A stretch of 64,000 nt of DNA. Source: Chromobacterium paludis (GTDB lineage: Bacteria > Pseudomonadota > Gammaproteobacteria > Burkholderiales > Chromobacteriaceae). Below are positions 40,286 to 48,949 of the stretch, one piece after another. A model generated the notes under the pieces. That model made no database searches and was not told where the DNA came from. It saw only the letters and a program-made list of their open reading frames with translations. Numbering within the stretch: the first letter of the stretch is position 1; the number at the start of each line of letters is the position of its first letter. Location of the stretch: NCBI RefSeq assembly GCF_008275125.1, contig NZ_CP043473.1:1-64000 (forward strand), in the 5' to 3' direction. The position numbers and the translations under genes were made by a program.

Positions 40286-40808
40286 GGTCCTGCCTCACCC
40301 AAATCAACTTGTCGGCCGGGACGCCCAGTTTGGCCGCCACCGCCAGCAGCGCCGGCTTGGCGGCGGGCGCGGCTTGTTTGTCGCGCGACAGCAGCCACAG
40401 ATAATCCTTGTCAGGCCCCACCACCACGGCCCAGCGGTAGTCAGGGTCCAGCGCCGCCACGTGGTAGCCGCCGTAAAACGGCCCGAAGAAGGATACTCTC
40501 AGCGAGGCGACATCGGCTGGCCCGTTGAACCAGGCCTTGCCCACCGCCACGCGCCAGCTGGCGGTCGCCTCGTCAAAACCGCGGTTGACCACGCGGACGC
40601 TGCCGTCGGCGTTGCGGCTGTAGTCGGCGCTCACTGCCTGCAGGCCGCGTTCGAAGCGGTGATCGAGGCGGGCGATTTCATACCAGCGGCCCTGGTAGCG
40701 ATCCAGTTGGAAGCCCCGCGCCGGGGCGATGCCGGGCGGAGGCGCGGTGTCGCAGCCGGTCAGCGGCAGCAGGATCAGGGCGATGAGCGCGAGCGGTTTT
40801 TTCAGCAT
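40272..40808 (-). CDS. blc: Bacterial lipocalin (Blc-like lipoprotein)
   Basis: Blc-type lipocalins are outer-membrane lipoproteins that bind lysophospholipids or fatty acids and help under membrane stress. The 178-residue protein has a signal with lipobox LLPLTGC (Cys about 19), then the lipocalin signature DRYQGRWYEIARLDHRFERGL and the barrel motif YRWAVVVGPDKDYLWLLSR. It lies 7 bases after the photolyase gene, in the operon that also modifies membrane lipids, which fits its role. Confidence 0.92.
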   Translation of the reverse strand: MLKKPLALIALILLPLTGCDTAPPPGIAPARGFQLDRYQGRWYEIARLDHRFERGLQAVSADYSRNADGSVRVVNRGFDEATASWRVAVGKAWFNGPADVASLRVSFFGPFYGGYHVAALDPDYRWAVVVGPDKDYLWLLSRDKQAAPAAKPALLAVAAKLGVPADKLIWVRQDRGDN

Positions 40809-40815
40809 GGCGGTT

Positions 40816-42345
40816 TCACAGTGCGTCGAGGTTGGTTTGCAGCCAGCCGGCGCGCGCGGCGATGGCGGCGCGTTCGGCCTCAGGCAGCTTATCCTGCTGG
40901 CGGTAGACCAGGGCCAGCCGCGGATTGGCGGCCAGCCGCGCGCGATGGCGTTGGAAAAAATCCCAGTACAAGGCATTGAACGGGCAGGCGTCTGCGCCGA
41001 CGCGCTGCTTGGGACGGTAGCGGCAGCCGGCGCAGTAATCGCCCATGCGGCCGATATAGGCGGCGCTGCCGGCGTAGGGCTTGCTGCCCAGCAGCCCGCC
41101 GTCGGCGAACTGGCTCATGCCCAGCGTGTTGGGCAGCTCCACCCATTCGAAGGCGTCGATGTAGACGCCCAGATACCATTGGTGCAGCGCCTGCGGCGAC
41201 AGGCCGGCGATCAGGCCGAAATTGCCTATCACCATCAGCCGCTGGATGTGGTGGGCGTAGGCGTCGTCCAGCGATTGGCCGATGGCGTGGGCGAGGCAGC
41301 GCAGGCCGGTGTCGCCGTCCCAGAACCAGCGCGGCAGCGGCAGATGGTGAGCCAGCGCGTTGCTGTCGCGGTAGCCGGGCATTTTGGCCCAATACACGCC
41401 GCGCACGTATTCGCGCCAGCCCAGTATCTGCCGCGTGAAGCCTTCCACCGCGGCCAGCGGCGCGCGGCCCTGCCGCCAGGCGGCGACGGCGGCGTCCACT
41501 ACCTCGCGCGGGTTCAGCATTTTGACGTTAAGGGCAAAAGACAGCAGCGAATGGAACAGCCGCCGCGCGCGCGGACTCATCGCGTCCTGATAGGCGCCGA
41601 AATGCGGCAGCGCATGTTCGATGAAGGCGCGCAGCTGCGCGAGGGCCTCGGCGCGGTTGAGCGGCCAGCGCAGCGCGCCCGCCTGCGGCTGGCCGAAGCT
41701 GTCCACGCCGGCGTCGACAATGGTTTGCCACAGCTTGCTGTGGTCGTGCGCCGGACGCGGGTCCTGCGGTTCGGGCGGATCGCCGGGCCAGCGTTGGCGG
41801 TTGTCGGCGTCGAAATTCCAGCGTCCGCAGGCAGGCTCGCCGTTTTCATCCATCAAGATGCCGTGCTGGCGCCGCAGGTGGCGATACAGGGTCTCCTGCC
41901 GCCATTGCCGGCGCGCGCCGAACAAGGCGGCCGCCTCGCCGCGCGCGGTGTAGAAATGCTCGCTGTCCGCCATGAGGCAGGGGATGGACAGATTCTTGGC
42001 CCACTCCGCCAGTTGGCGGTCCAGCCGCCACTCGTCCGGCGCCTGGTATGCCACCGCCGACGCTTGGTAATGCTCGATCAGCACGTCCAGATTGCCGATC
42101 AGAGACTGGCGGTTGCTGGCATCGTCTATCGCCACGTAGCGCACGCGGTGGCCTCGCGCTTTCAATTGGGCGGCGAAGTCGCGCATCGCGGCGAAGACGG
42201 CCAGGATTTTCTGCGCGTGGTGGCGCACGTAATCGGTTTCCTGGCGGATTTCCATCATCACATGCACCACGTCTGGATTGGGCGCGGCGAACCAGCTGTG
42301 GCAGGGATTGAGCTGGTCGCCCAGGATCAGCCGCAAGGTGGTCAT
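40816..42345 (-). CDS. FeS-type (6-4) photolyase/cryptochrome-related protein
   Basis: This 509-residue protein belongs to the FeS-BCP group (PhrB, CryB) of light-driven DNA repair enzymes or photoreceptors. The N-terminal DUF-type domain starts LRLILGDQLNPCHSWF. The FAD-binding half has MLNPREVVDAAV and RQILGWREYVRGVYW. The iron-sulfur ligands are visible as GDYCAGCRY and GADACPFNALYWDFF near residues 440-460. ATG 42345 overlaps the DUF2256 stop. These genes are usually induced by light or singlet oxygen. Confidence 0.93.
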   Translation of the reverse strand: MTTLRLILGDQLNPCHSWFAAPNPDVVHVMMEIRQETDYVRHHAQKILAVFAAMRDFAAQLKARGHRVRYVAIDDASNRQSLIGNLDVLIEHYQASAVAYQAPDEWRLDRQLAEWAKNLSIPCLMADSEHFYTARGEAAALFGARRQWRQETLYRHLRRQHGILMDENGEPACGRWNFDADNRQRWPGDPPEPQDPRPAHDHSKLWQTIVDAGVDSFGQPQAGALRWPLNRAEALAQLRAFIEHALPHFGAYQDAMSPRARRLFHSLLSFALNVKMLNPREVVDAAVAAWRQGRAPLAAVEGFTRQILGWREYVRGVYWAKMPGYRDSNALAHHLPLPRWFWDGDTGLRCLAHAIGQSLDDAYAHHIQRLMVIGNFGLIAGLSPQALHQWYLGVYIDAFEWVELPNTLGMSQFADGGLLGSKPYAGSAAYIGRMGDYCAGCRYRPKQRVGADACPFNALYWDFFQRHRARLAANPRLALVYRQQDKLPEAERAAIAARAGWLQTNLDAL

Positions 42346-42503
42346 GCGGCTTTGCCTTTCCGGCGGCGGCAGCGCTCCGAGCAATACTGGACGGCGTCCC
42401 AACAGGCGCGCCACTTCCTGCGCCAGCTCATGGGCCGGCCGCAGGCGGCGCAGGGCTTGGACGGCAGCGCCGCCTTATTGCCTTTGAAGGCGTGCGTCGC
42501 CAT
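42342..42503 (-). CDS. DUF2256 small zinc-ribbon-like protein
   Basis: This 53-residue protein, MATHAFKGNKAALPSKPC onward, has two cysteine pairs (CAAC and CSERC) separated by RPMSWRRKWRACWDAVQY, the DUF2256 signature. It almost always lies next to this photolyase group. Its start overlaps the upstream SnoaL-like gene and its stop overlaps the photolyase start, so the three are translationally coupled. Confidence 0.93.
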   Translation of the reverse strand: MATHAFKGNKAALPSKPCAACGRPMSWRRKWRACWDAVQYCSERCRRRKGKAA

Positions 42504-42937
42504 CAGACCACCCGCAATTTTTTCCGCAGCCAGGCCACCGGCAGGCCCAGCACCGGTATTTTCTCGAACAGCTCCTCCGCCGCGTCCCAGTAGTCGCGGT
42601 GCAGGGTGATCTTGCCGTCGGCGTCGAACTGCAAATGGCTGCCGCCGTGGATGTTGACTTTGCGTCCGCCGTAGCCAAAGTCGAAATCCCAGGTGATAAA
42701 GGCTTGATCGCCGTCGCGCAGCGCGTGGATGACGGTGAAGCGCGGCTGTTCCACCGTCTGGAACATATGCTTGAACACCGCCTGGATCTGGGCCACGCCG
42801 CGCGCATCGTTGAACGGGTCCTTGAAGCGGGCTTCCGCGGCGTAATAGCGGCGGATCTCCGGCAGCGTGTCCGGCGTCAGCGTCTGGTACCAGTCAAGCA
42901 GGGCCTGCCAGTCGGCTGGGGATGGGATGCGTTTCAT
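42503..42937 (-). CDS. SnoaL-like / NTF2-fold protein
   Basis: This 144-residue protein opens ADWQALLDWYQTLTPDTLPEIRRYYAAEARFKDPFN and has the NTF2-fold strand pattern QAFITWDFDFGYGGRKVNIHGGSHLQF. The role is unknown. Homologues are regular members of the DUF1365/CFA/photolyase gene group. It overlaps the SDR gene upstream by four bases and DUF2256 downstream by one. Confidence 0.88.
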   Translation of the reverse strand: MKRIPSPADWQALLDWYQTLTPDTLPEIRRYYAAEARFKDPFNDARGVAQIQAVFKHMFQTVEQPRFTVIHALRDGDQAFITWDFDFGYGGRKVNIHGGSHLQFDADGKITLHRDYWDAAEELFEKIPVLGLPVAWLRKKLRVV

Positions 42938-43713
42938 GGTCGGGCCAACCTCGAGAGCAAGGGCAGGCGCAGCCTATAAGGCAGCAGCCGCAATAGTTTG
43001 AGCCATACGGTGAAGCGGAGCGGGAAGTGGATTTCGAACGCGCCGCGCGCCAGCTCGCGCCGGATGTCGCGCGCGGCCTCGCGCGGCGTGAGCAGCGCCG
43101 GCATGGCAAAGTCGTTCTTGGCGGTGAGGGGGGTGGCGACAAAGCCCGGATTGATCAGGTAAACCGCCACCCCGCGCGGCTTGAGCTCGGTGTAGAGGAT
43201 TTCCGCCAGATTGATCAGCGCCGCCTTGCCGGGGCCGTACACCGCCGCGCCGGGCAAACCGGCGTAGCCGGCCACGCTGGCGATCAGCGCCACGCCGCCG
43301 CAGCCTTGGCGCGCCAGCGCCGGCAGCACCACTTCCAGGCCGTAGTAGACGCCCAGCAGATTGGTGTCGAGCAGGCGGCGGGTTTCCTCGGCGTGCAGGT
43401 CCAGGCAGGTCTGCGGCCGGTAATCGGCCGCGCAGAACACGACCAGATCGGGCCGCGCGCCGTTTTGCTCCAGCCGCTGCCACACGCGCAGCCAGGCCGC
43501 GGGGTCGGTCACGTCCAGTGTTTCCACGCGCGCGCCGGCGCGGCCGGCGGCCAGCGCCTGCATCGGTTCGGCGCGTCGCGCCGATAGAATGACCTCGGCG
43601 CCGGCATCCAGCAGTTCGGTAGCCAGCGCGGCGCCGATGCCGCTGGACGCGCCTATCACCCAGACGCGGCGCGCATGCCAGTCGGGGATGGCGGGATTGA
43701 GGCGCAGGCTCAT
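42934..43713 (-). CDS. Short-chain dehydrogenase/reductase
   Basis: This 259-residue classical SDR has the cofactor motif VIGASSGIGAALATELL and the catalytic Ser plus Tyr-x3-Lys, seen in LIASVAGYAGLPGAAVYGPGKAALINLAE. The ending NPGFVATPLTAKNDFAMPALLTPREAARDI is typical. The substrate is unknown. In this operon a lipid or aldehyde substrate is plausible. It is coupled at both ends by ATGA-type overlaps. Confidence 0.93.
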   Translation of the reverse strand: MSLRLNPAIPDWHARRVWVIGASSGIGAALATELLDAGAEVILSARRAEPMQALAAGRAGARVETLDVTDPAAWLRVWQRLEQNGARPDLVVFCAADYRPQTCLDLHAEETRRLLDTNLLGVYYGLEVVLPALARQGCGGVALIASVAGYAGLPGAAVYGPGKAALINLAEILYTELKPRGVAVYLINPGFVATPLTAKNDFAMPALLTPREAARDIRRELARGAFEIHFPLRFTVWLKLLRLLPYRLRLPLLSRLARP

Positions 43714-44246
43714 GGCCGCGGCTCCGGCTTGCGGAAGAACAACGTGACTTCGCCCAGGCGGAAGCCGAACTTGCTCATCTGGGCGCGGTTGAGCAGGCTG
43801 CGCTCGTCCTGCAGGAACATCCAGTCGTCAAACTGGACCTGGTATTCCTTGCCATCCACCGGCAATTTCAGCGTGTAGCGCCAGCGCAGCGCGTTGCCGG
43901 CTGTCTCGCCCGCGGCCTCGCCCACCACATCGTCCGCCACGCCGCGCCAGCGGCCGCCGCCCAGCGGCTTGATCCGCCACACGCGCTGCTGGCGGCTGCC
44001 ATCGCTGTATTGGAAACGCTCGGTCAACACCAATTCGTCGCCCTGGCGCTCGCCGTCCATGTCCACGGTAAAGCGCTTCAGCAGCCGGCCTTGCCTATCC
44101 TGGAACATGCCCCAGGCTTCCGTCTTGCCCAGGAAAAAACGGCCGGGGTCCAGCGCCGGACGGTTGGCGGCGTAATCGGCTACCGACGGTCCGGCGCAGC
44201 CCGTCAGCAGCGCCAGCACGGAGGCGAGGGCGGCGCGCGGCATCAT
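43710..44246 (-). CDS. DUF3833 lipoprotein
   Basis: This 178-residue protein has a lipoprotein signal (LASVLALLTGCAG, Cys about 17) and the DUF3833 body (LDPGRFFLGKTEAWGMFQDRQGRLLKRFTVDMDG to MSKFGFRLGEVTLFFRK). The function is unknown, but the family is confined to this lipid-modification gene group. ATG 44246 overlaps the CFA-like gene stop. Confidence 0.92.
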   Translation of the reverse strand: MMPRAALASVLALLTGCAGPSVADYAANRPALDPGRFFLGKTEAWGMFQDRQGRLLKRFTVDMDGERQGDELVLTERFQYSDGSRQQRVWRIKPLGGGRWRGVADDVVGEAAGETAGNALRWRYTLKLPVDGKEYQVQFDDWMFLQDERSLLNRAQMSKFGFRLGEVTLFFRKPEPRP

Positions 44247-45448
44247 GCCTCCTTTTCCAGCAGAAACTGCGATACGCCGATGCGGCCGGCGTCGAAACCG
44301 GCTTCGCAGTAGCACAGATACAGCCGCCACAGCCGGATGAAGGCCTCGTCGAAGCCTTGGCTGCGGATAGCGCCTAGATTGGCCTCGAAAGCCATCCTCC
44401 AGCGGCGCAGCGTTTCCGCGTAATCCATGCCGAAGTCCAGCCGATCGCGGCAGCGGAGGCCGCGTTGCCGGGCCGCGCGCTGGAGGCGCTCGCGGCTGGG
44501 CAGCATGCCGCCGGGGAAGATGAAGGTTTGGATGAAGTCGGCGCTGGCGCGGTAGGCCTTGAAGCGCGTCTCCTCAATGGTGATGCTCTGCACCAGCGCC
44601 TGGCCGCCCGGCTTCAGGCAGCGGCGCAGGGTGTCGAAGTAGCCGCGCCAGTAGCGTTCGCCCACCGCCTCGAACATTTCGATCGACACGATGGCGTCGT
44701 ACTGGCCGGAGAGGTCGCGATAGTCGCGGTGCTCCAGCCTGGCCAGCGGCTCATTGGCCAGGCGGCGGCGCGCGAAGTCCAGCTGCGCGTCGGAGATGGT
44801 GATGCCGTGCACGGCCACGCCCAGCCGCGCGGCGTGTTCGGCGAAGCCGCCCCAGCCGCAGCCGATTTCCAGCACGCGCATGCCGGGACGCAGCTGCAAT
44901 TGATCGCAGATGCGTTGGTATTTGCGCGCCTGGGCATCGGCCAAGGACAAGCGGTAGTCGCCGTCGAACCAGGCGCTGGAATAGGTCCAGCTCCTGTCCA
45001 GCCACAGCTGGTAAAAATCGTTGCCGATATCGTAATGGGCGTGGATGTTGCGCCGGCTGCCGCGGCGGCTGTTGACGCGCAGCAGGTGGCGCAGCCGGTG
45101 CCAGGCGCGCGCGGCCCAGCGGCCCAGCTTGCCCAGTTGCAAGGCGTCTTCATTGCGCAGCGCCAGCCGCAACAGCGCGGTCAGGTCCGGGCTGTCCAGC
45201 CAGCCGTCGCGGTAGGCCTCGGCAAAACCGATGTCGTTGCCGGACAGGATGCGGCGGCAGGCGCGCCAGTCCAGCAGCCTCAGCTCGGCGTCGGCGTGCG
45301 GCTGGAGCGGGCCGTACCACAGCTCGTCGCCGTCCGGCGTCAGCAGGCGCAGGCTGCCGTGGCGCAATTGGCCCAACAGCGACAACAGCAGGCGGCCGGC
45401 GGGCGGGATGTCGGGGCGAGTCAGGGCTAGAGGTTGGCTTGCGCTCAT
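44243..45448 (-). CDS. Cyclopropane-fatty-acid-synthase-like methyltransferase
   Basis: This 401-residue SAM enzyme acts on unsaturated phospholipid acyl chains. It has the family start DGDELWYGPLQPHADAELRL, the conserved AHYDIGNDFYQLWLDRSWTYSSAWFDG, the SAM site VLEIGCGWGGFAEHAARLG and VSIEMFEAVGERYWRGYF. Because it sits with DUF1365 and a COG2907 oxidoreductase, it could be a UfaM-like enzyme for furan or methylated fatty acids instead of a housekeeping Cfa. The start at 45448 overlaps the DUF1365 stop. Confidence 0.92.
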   Translation of the reverse strand: MSASQPLALTRPDIPPAGRLLLSLLGQLRHGSLRLLTPDGDELWYGPLQPHADAELRLLDWRACRRILSGNDIGFAEAYRDGWLDSPDLTALLRLALRNEDALQLGKLGRWAARAWHRLRHLLRVNSRRGSRRNIHAHYDIGNDFYQLWLDRSWTYSSAWFDGDYRLSLADAQARKYQRICDQLQLRPGMRVLEIGCGWGGFAEHAARLGVAVHGITISDAQLDFARRRLANEPLARLEHRDYRDLSGQYDAIVSIEMFEAVGERYWRGYFDTLRRCLKPGGQALVQSITIEETRFKAYRASADFIQTFIFPGGMLPSRERLQRAARQRGLRCRDRLDFGMDYAETLRRWRMAFEANLGAIRSQGFDEAFIRLWRLYLCYCEAGFDAGRIGVSQFLLEKEA

Positions 45449-46227
45449 GGGGTGCACTCCTGGCCGCGGCTGAGCGGCGCGGCGGGGGGACGGGGTTTGC
45501 GGAAAAACGGCACGCGCTTGAGCCACAACCGCAGCGCCTGCCAATGAATGCGGAACATCACGCCGGCGGTGAGCAGGGGCTGGCGCAGCAGGGCGCGCGC
45601 GGCGGCGGCCGGCGTCAACGGCGACAGCCGGCCGGAGATGGCGGTGTGCAGCAGCGGTCCGGCGTCGTCGTGATAATCGATGCGCACCAGCGAGTGGTCC
45701 GCGCCATGGTGGAAACGGAAGCGGTAGTGGCCTTCCACGCGGCAGAACGGCGAAACATGCAAGCGCTTGCGGCAGGCCAGCTGGCTGGCGGCGGTGATCG
45801 GCCCGCCGTCGGCCTGGCTCAGCAAATAGCCATGCCGCTCGCCAAAAGTGTTGTTCACTTCGGCCAGCACGGCGATCAAGCGGCCGGAAGCATCGTGGCA
45901 ATGCCAGAAGCTGACCGGATTGAACACATAGCCGAATACGCGCGGGAAGGTTTGCAGCCAGACCTCGCCGTCGGCGGGGAGGCCGGCCTCGGCCAGGCGC
46001 GCGCGTATCCATGGCAGCAGCGGCGAGCCGTCGCGCGGGCCGTAGTCATGCGTGCGCAACGACAGCGGCCGCCAGCGGTCCACGCCAAACCATGGGCCGC
46101 GCAGCGTGTCCAGCTTGGCCAGATTCAGGCGCAGGCAGAATACCGGGTAGACGAAACGATTGGGCGCCGGCCGCAAGCGGCGGTGCATGACCTGGCCGGT
46201 GAGCAGATAGGCGTCGGCCATGATCAT
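45445..46227 (-). CDS. DUF1365 protein
   Basis: This 260-residue protein starts ADAYLLTGQVMHRRLRPAPNRFVYPVF and has VFGYVFNPVSFWHCHDASGRLIAVLAEVNNTFGERH and CRKRLHVSPFCRVEGHYRF, all DUF1365 hallmarks. The function is not established. The family is nearly always found between the FAD oxidoreductase and CFA-like genes, as here. Either ATG 46227 or 46221 could be used. The first overlaps the upstream stop. Confidence 0.93.
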   Translation of the reverse strand: MIMADAYLLTGQVMHRRLRPAPNRFVYPVFCLRLNLAKLDTLRGPWFGVDRWRPLSLRTHDYGPRDGSPLLPWIRARLAEAGLPADGEVWLQTFPRVFGYVFNPVSFWHCHDASGRLIAVLAEVNNTFGERHGYLLSQADGGPITAASQLACRKRLHVSPFCRVEGHYRFRFHHGADHSLVRIDYHDDAGPLLHTAISGRLSPLTPAAAARALLRQPLLTAGVMFRIHWQALRLWLKRVPFFRKPRPPAAPLSRGQECTP

Positions 46228-47501
46228 ATCCTCGCCCAGCCGGGGGCCGCGCCGAAAGCCTGCGCCACCCGCAGCGCCGACTTCAGTCCGTCTTCATGGA
46301 AGCCATAGCCGGTCCACGCGCCGGCGAACCAGCAGGCATGGCGGCCCTGCAAGCCGCGCAGGGAGTGTTGCGCGCCGATGGCGTCTTGGTCCAGCAGCGG
46401 ATGCTCGTAATGGTAGCGTCCCAGCACCTTGTCCGGGGCGGGCTGGCGGGGAGGATTCAAGGTCAGGATGACGGGCGCGCTCAGCGGCAGGGGCTGAAGG
46501 CGGTTGAGCAGATAGCTGACGCCGACCGCGCGGCGGTCATCCTGGTCATCGGCGAGGAAATTCCAGGCGGCCCAGGCGCGTTGCCGCCGCGGCAGCAAGG
46601 AGACGTCGGTGTGCAGCACCGCCTCGTTGGCCTGATAGCGCACGGCGGATAGGGCGGCGCGCTCGCGCTCGTCGGCATCGGCCAGCAGCGCCAGCGTTTG
46701 CGGCGCGTGGGTAGCGAACACCACGGCGTCGAAGGTGTCCTCGCTGCTCGCCGTCAGCACGCGGGCGCGGCCATCCACGCGGCTGACGCGCAGCACCGGG
46801 GTGGACAGGCGGATATCCTTGAGCGTCGCGGCGATTCTTTCCACGTAATGCCGCGCGCCGTCCGGCACCGTGCGCCATTGCGGCCGGCCGCTCAGCTGCA
46901 GCAGGCCGTGATTGAGGCAGAAGCGCAAAAACGTTTCCGCGGGAAAGGACAGGATGTCGCGGCAGGGGCTGGACCAGATCGCCGCGGCCATCGGCAGCAG
47001 GTAGTGGTCGCGGAAGCGGGCGCCGTAGCCATCGGCATCCAGTAGTTGGCCCAGCGTCTGCGGCGACGCGACGGCGCGCTGCAAATTGCGCGGGGCCGCG
47101 CGGTTGAAGCGGACGATGTCGGCCAGCATGCCCCAGAAGCCAGGCGACAATAGATTGCGGCGCTGGGCGAACACCGTGTCCAGATTGCTGCCGGCCCACT
47201 CCAGCCGGCCCTGGCCCAGCGACACGCTGAACGACATGTCGCTGGGGTGGCTGGGTATGCCCAGCTCCGCGAACAGCGCGATCAGATTGGGATAGGTGTG
47301 GTCGTTGTACACCAGGAAACCGGTGTCGACGGCAAAATCGTGCCCATCGACCGAGACATCGACCGTGTGGGTATGGCCGCCCAGATAATCGGCGGCTTCG
47401 AACAGGGTGATATCGTGATTGCGCGCCAGAAAGTACGCGCTGGCCAGGCCGGAGATGCCGGCGCCGATGACGGCGATGCGTTGTCGCTGCTGAGTATTCA
47501 C
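46224..47501 (-). CDS. FAD/NAD(P)-binding amine-oxidase-like protein (COG2907)
   Basis: This is a 425-residue flavoprotein with the N-terminal Rossmann loop RIAVIGAGISGLASAYFLA, EAADYLGGHTHTVDV and VDTGFLVYNDHTYPNL, typical of the COG2907 family. It is the first gene of the minus-strand operon, divergent from the TetR gene. In other proteobacteria this gene group belongs to the ChrR/sigma-E singlet-oxygen or LitR light regulons. Here a TetR-family protein replaces those regulators. The reaction is unknown but probably modifies membrane fatty acids. Confidence 0.92.
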   Translation of the reverse strand: MNTQQRQRIAVIGAGISGLASAYFLARNHDITLFEAADYLGGHTHTVDVSVDGHDFAVDTGFLVYNDHTYPNLIALFAELGIPSHPSDMSFSVSLGQGRLEWAGSNLDTVFAQRRNLLSPGFWGMLADIVRFNRAAPRNLQRAVASPQTLGQLLDADGYGARFRDHYLLPMAAAIWSSPCRDILSFPAETFLRFCLNHGLLQLSGRPQWRTVPDGARHYVERIAATLKDIRLSTPVLRVSRVDGRARVLTASSEDTFDAVVFATHAPQTLALLADADERERAALSAVRYQANEAVLHTDVSLLPRRQRAWAAWNFLADDQDDRRAVGVSYLLNRLQPLPLSAPVILTLNPPRQPAPDKVLGRYHYEHPLLDQDAIGAQHSLRGLQGRHACWFAGAWTGYGFHEDGLKSALRVAQAFGAAPGWARI

Positions 47502-47577
47502 CGATGCGTCCTATGGGCGTATGGGTTGAGCGGGTCTGACTTGGCAGCTGCTGGGCGCTGCTTTATATTCAGGATAT

Positions 47578-47585
47578 AACCGGTT
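47578..47585. promoter_or_regulatory. Candidate TetR operator in the divergent promoter region
   Basis: The perfect palindrome AACCGGTT lies centrally in the 121-base gap between the divergent oxidoreductase and TetR genes, inside the AT-rich context GATATAACCGGTTGGG. It is the only clear dyad I see there apart from the imperfect ACTAATCAGT at about 47597-47606. Confidence 0.35.
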
Positions 47586-47622
47586 GGGAAAAAATGCTAC
47601 TAATCAGTAAAGGAAGTTACTT

Positions 47623-48243
47623 GTGGGTATTTTAGGTAAGCTCAGCTTTAAGGATCAGGCGTTCAAGCTGCGCGAACAGACCGTGCTCGACGCCACCACG
47701 CGCATGCTGGCGAGCAAGGGCTTTGACCTGATGACCATGGACGACGTGGCCAGCGAAGCGGGGATTTCCAAACCCAGCCTGTACAAGCACTTCAAATCCA
47801 AAGACGAACTGGCTACCGAGGTGATGATCCGGCTGCTGGACGATGCGCAGGACTATCTGGCGCGGCAAGCGCCGGGTCTGTCACCGCTTGCCCGGCTGCG
47901 CGACCTGCTGGCCTGGGCGTTGCGCGTGCGCTTGTCCGGCGGGCTGCCGTTTTTGCCATCCACCAGTCCCCAGGTGCGCGGCATGCTGACCCGCAGTCTT
48001 CGTTATGTGAGCCGCGCGATTAAGCTGCATAAAACGCTGCAGGGCATCGTCCAGCAGGCCAAGGACGAAGGGGAGCTGCGCAGCGAAATGCCGGCAGATG
48101 TCATCCTCTACAGTTTTTACTCCCGCACCTGCGATCCGGCTGTGGACTATCTCCGGGTATATGGCAAGTACGATGACGAGGAAATCGTGCGCCAGATGCT
48201 GATTGTAAGCTTTGAGGGTTTGTCCAAGCGGCAGGGGGCTTAG
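47623..48243 (+). CDS. TetR-family transcriptional regulator
   Basis: This 206-residue regulator has an N-terminal helix-turn-helix (about 20-65: VLDATTRMLASKGFDLMTMDDVASEAGISKPSLYKHFKSKDEL). The C-terminal ligand domain ends YGKYDDEEIVRQMLIVSFEGLSK. The start is GTG at 47623, with AAGGAAG upstream. Its divergent position makes it the likely local regulator of the photolyase/lipid operon. The inducer is unknown. Confidence 0.9.
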   Translation: MGILGKLSFKDQAFKLREQTVLDATTRMLASKGFDLMTMDDVASEAGISKPSLYKHFKSKDELATEVMIRLLDDAQDYLARQAPGLSPLARLRDLLAWALRVRLSGGLPFLPSTSPQVRGMLTRSLRYVSRAIKLHKTLQGIVQQAKDEGELRSEMPADVILYSFYSRTCDPAVDYLRVYGKYDDEEIVRQMLIVSFEGLSKRQGA

Positions 48244-48423
48244 CCTGGGGCTGGCCCAGCCGGCGCGCATGTCGCTTGGCTTAGGCATGGCCGGGATGCT
48301 GGAGCGTTCCGGATTACACCGCATCCCCCGGACATCTCCACTACGTCAACGCTGCGGTAGAGCGCCCGGCTTTGACGGAATTCCGCCCTGCGTTGAATGA
48401 TTTCGTGGATACCCCGTTCTCGG

Positions 48424-48747
48424 GGCGATCCGCCGCTGAGTGATTGGCATGTGTCTGTCTGCCAAACTTGACCCTGTCGCGGTGTAAGGGGGATAATTCT
48501 TCGTTTATTCAAATGCTTAGTCAGCGCCGCCTTGTGAGCTAGAAGGCAGGCGCTACGCAAGGCGGGCGAGTGGCGCCGTAGCCCTCGGTAGCCGCGCTTT
48601 GTGTAGCGCCGGCGGGACGGAAATAGGCGGAAATCAGCCGGAATGAACGTAAACAAGACTGCACCCAATGGCGCTGAAATCCGCGCCAATCAAGGATTCC
48701 AAGGCAACAAACCCTCCCGCCGCCTGAGCGTGGCGCCGATGCTGGAT
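48424..48747 (+). repeat. 324-bp direct repeat, left copy (dusA upstream region and 5' end)
   Basis: This stretch aligns without gaps to 56672-56995 with about eight mismatches by eye. It holds the region upstream of dusA and the first 35 codons of dusA. The 180 bases before it (48244-48423) after the TetR stop carry no gene and look like degenerate GC-rich intergenic repeat (words such as GGAATTCCGCCCTGCG). The two copies flank the type VI island. Confidence 0.95.
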
Positions 48748-48765
48748 GGGCGCTACCGGTCGTAA
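48643..48765 (+). pseudogene. Truncated 5' remnant of dusA
   Basis: A 40-codon frame from ATG 48643 repeats the N-terminus of DusA (MNVNKTAPNGAEIRANQGFQ and RRLSVAPMLD), then diverges at GGRYRS and stops at TAA 48763-48765. The last bases, GGCGCTACCGG, resemble a shortened form of the codons that follow in the true gene. It marks the left edge of the inserted or duplicated segment. Confidence 0.9.
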
Positions 48766-48837
48766 AATCCAATAAATTTCAATTGCTTGGCGTTGTTGTT
48801 TTTAGCGAGGTAGCACTGTCGAATGCACCAAATGACA

Positions 48838-48864
48838 AAGCCGCCTGGGACACCAAGGCGGCTT
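48838..48864 (-). terminator. Hairpin, possible terminator of the small acidic-protein gene
   Basis: AAGCCGCCT (48838-48846) and AGGCGGCTT (48856-48864) form a 9-bp stem with a nine-base loop. On the minus strand it is followed by TGTCATTT, a weak T-run. It lies 86 bases after the stop of the 85-residue gene. Confidence 0.5.
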
Positions 48865-48949
48865 GTTCATTCCGGACTATCTTGCTTGTTGCGCAATGAA
48901 ACGCGTTGTCGCCCAATGCAGTCGTTTGCCATCGGGTACCGATGCTGCG

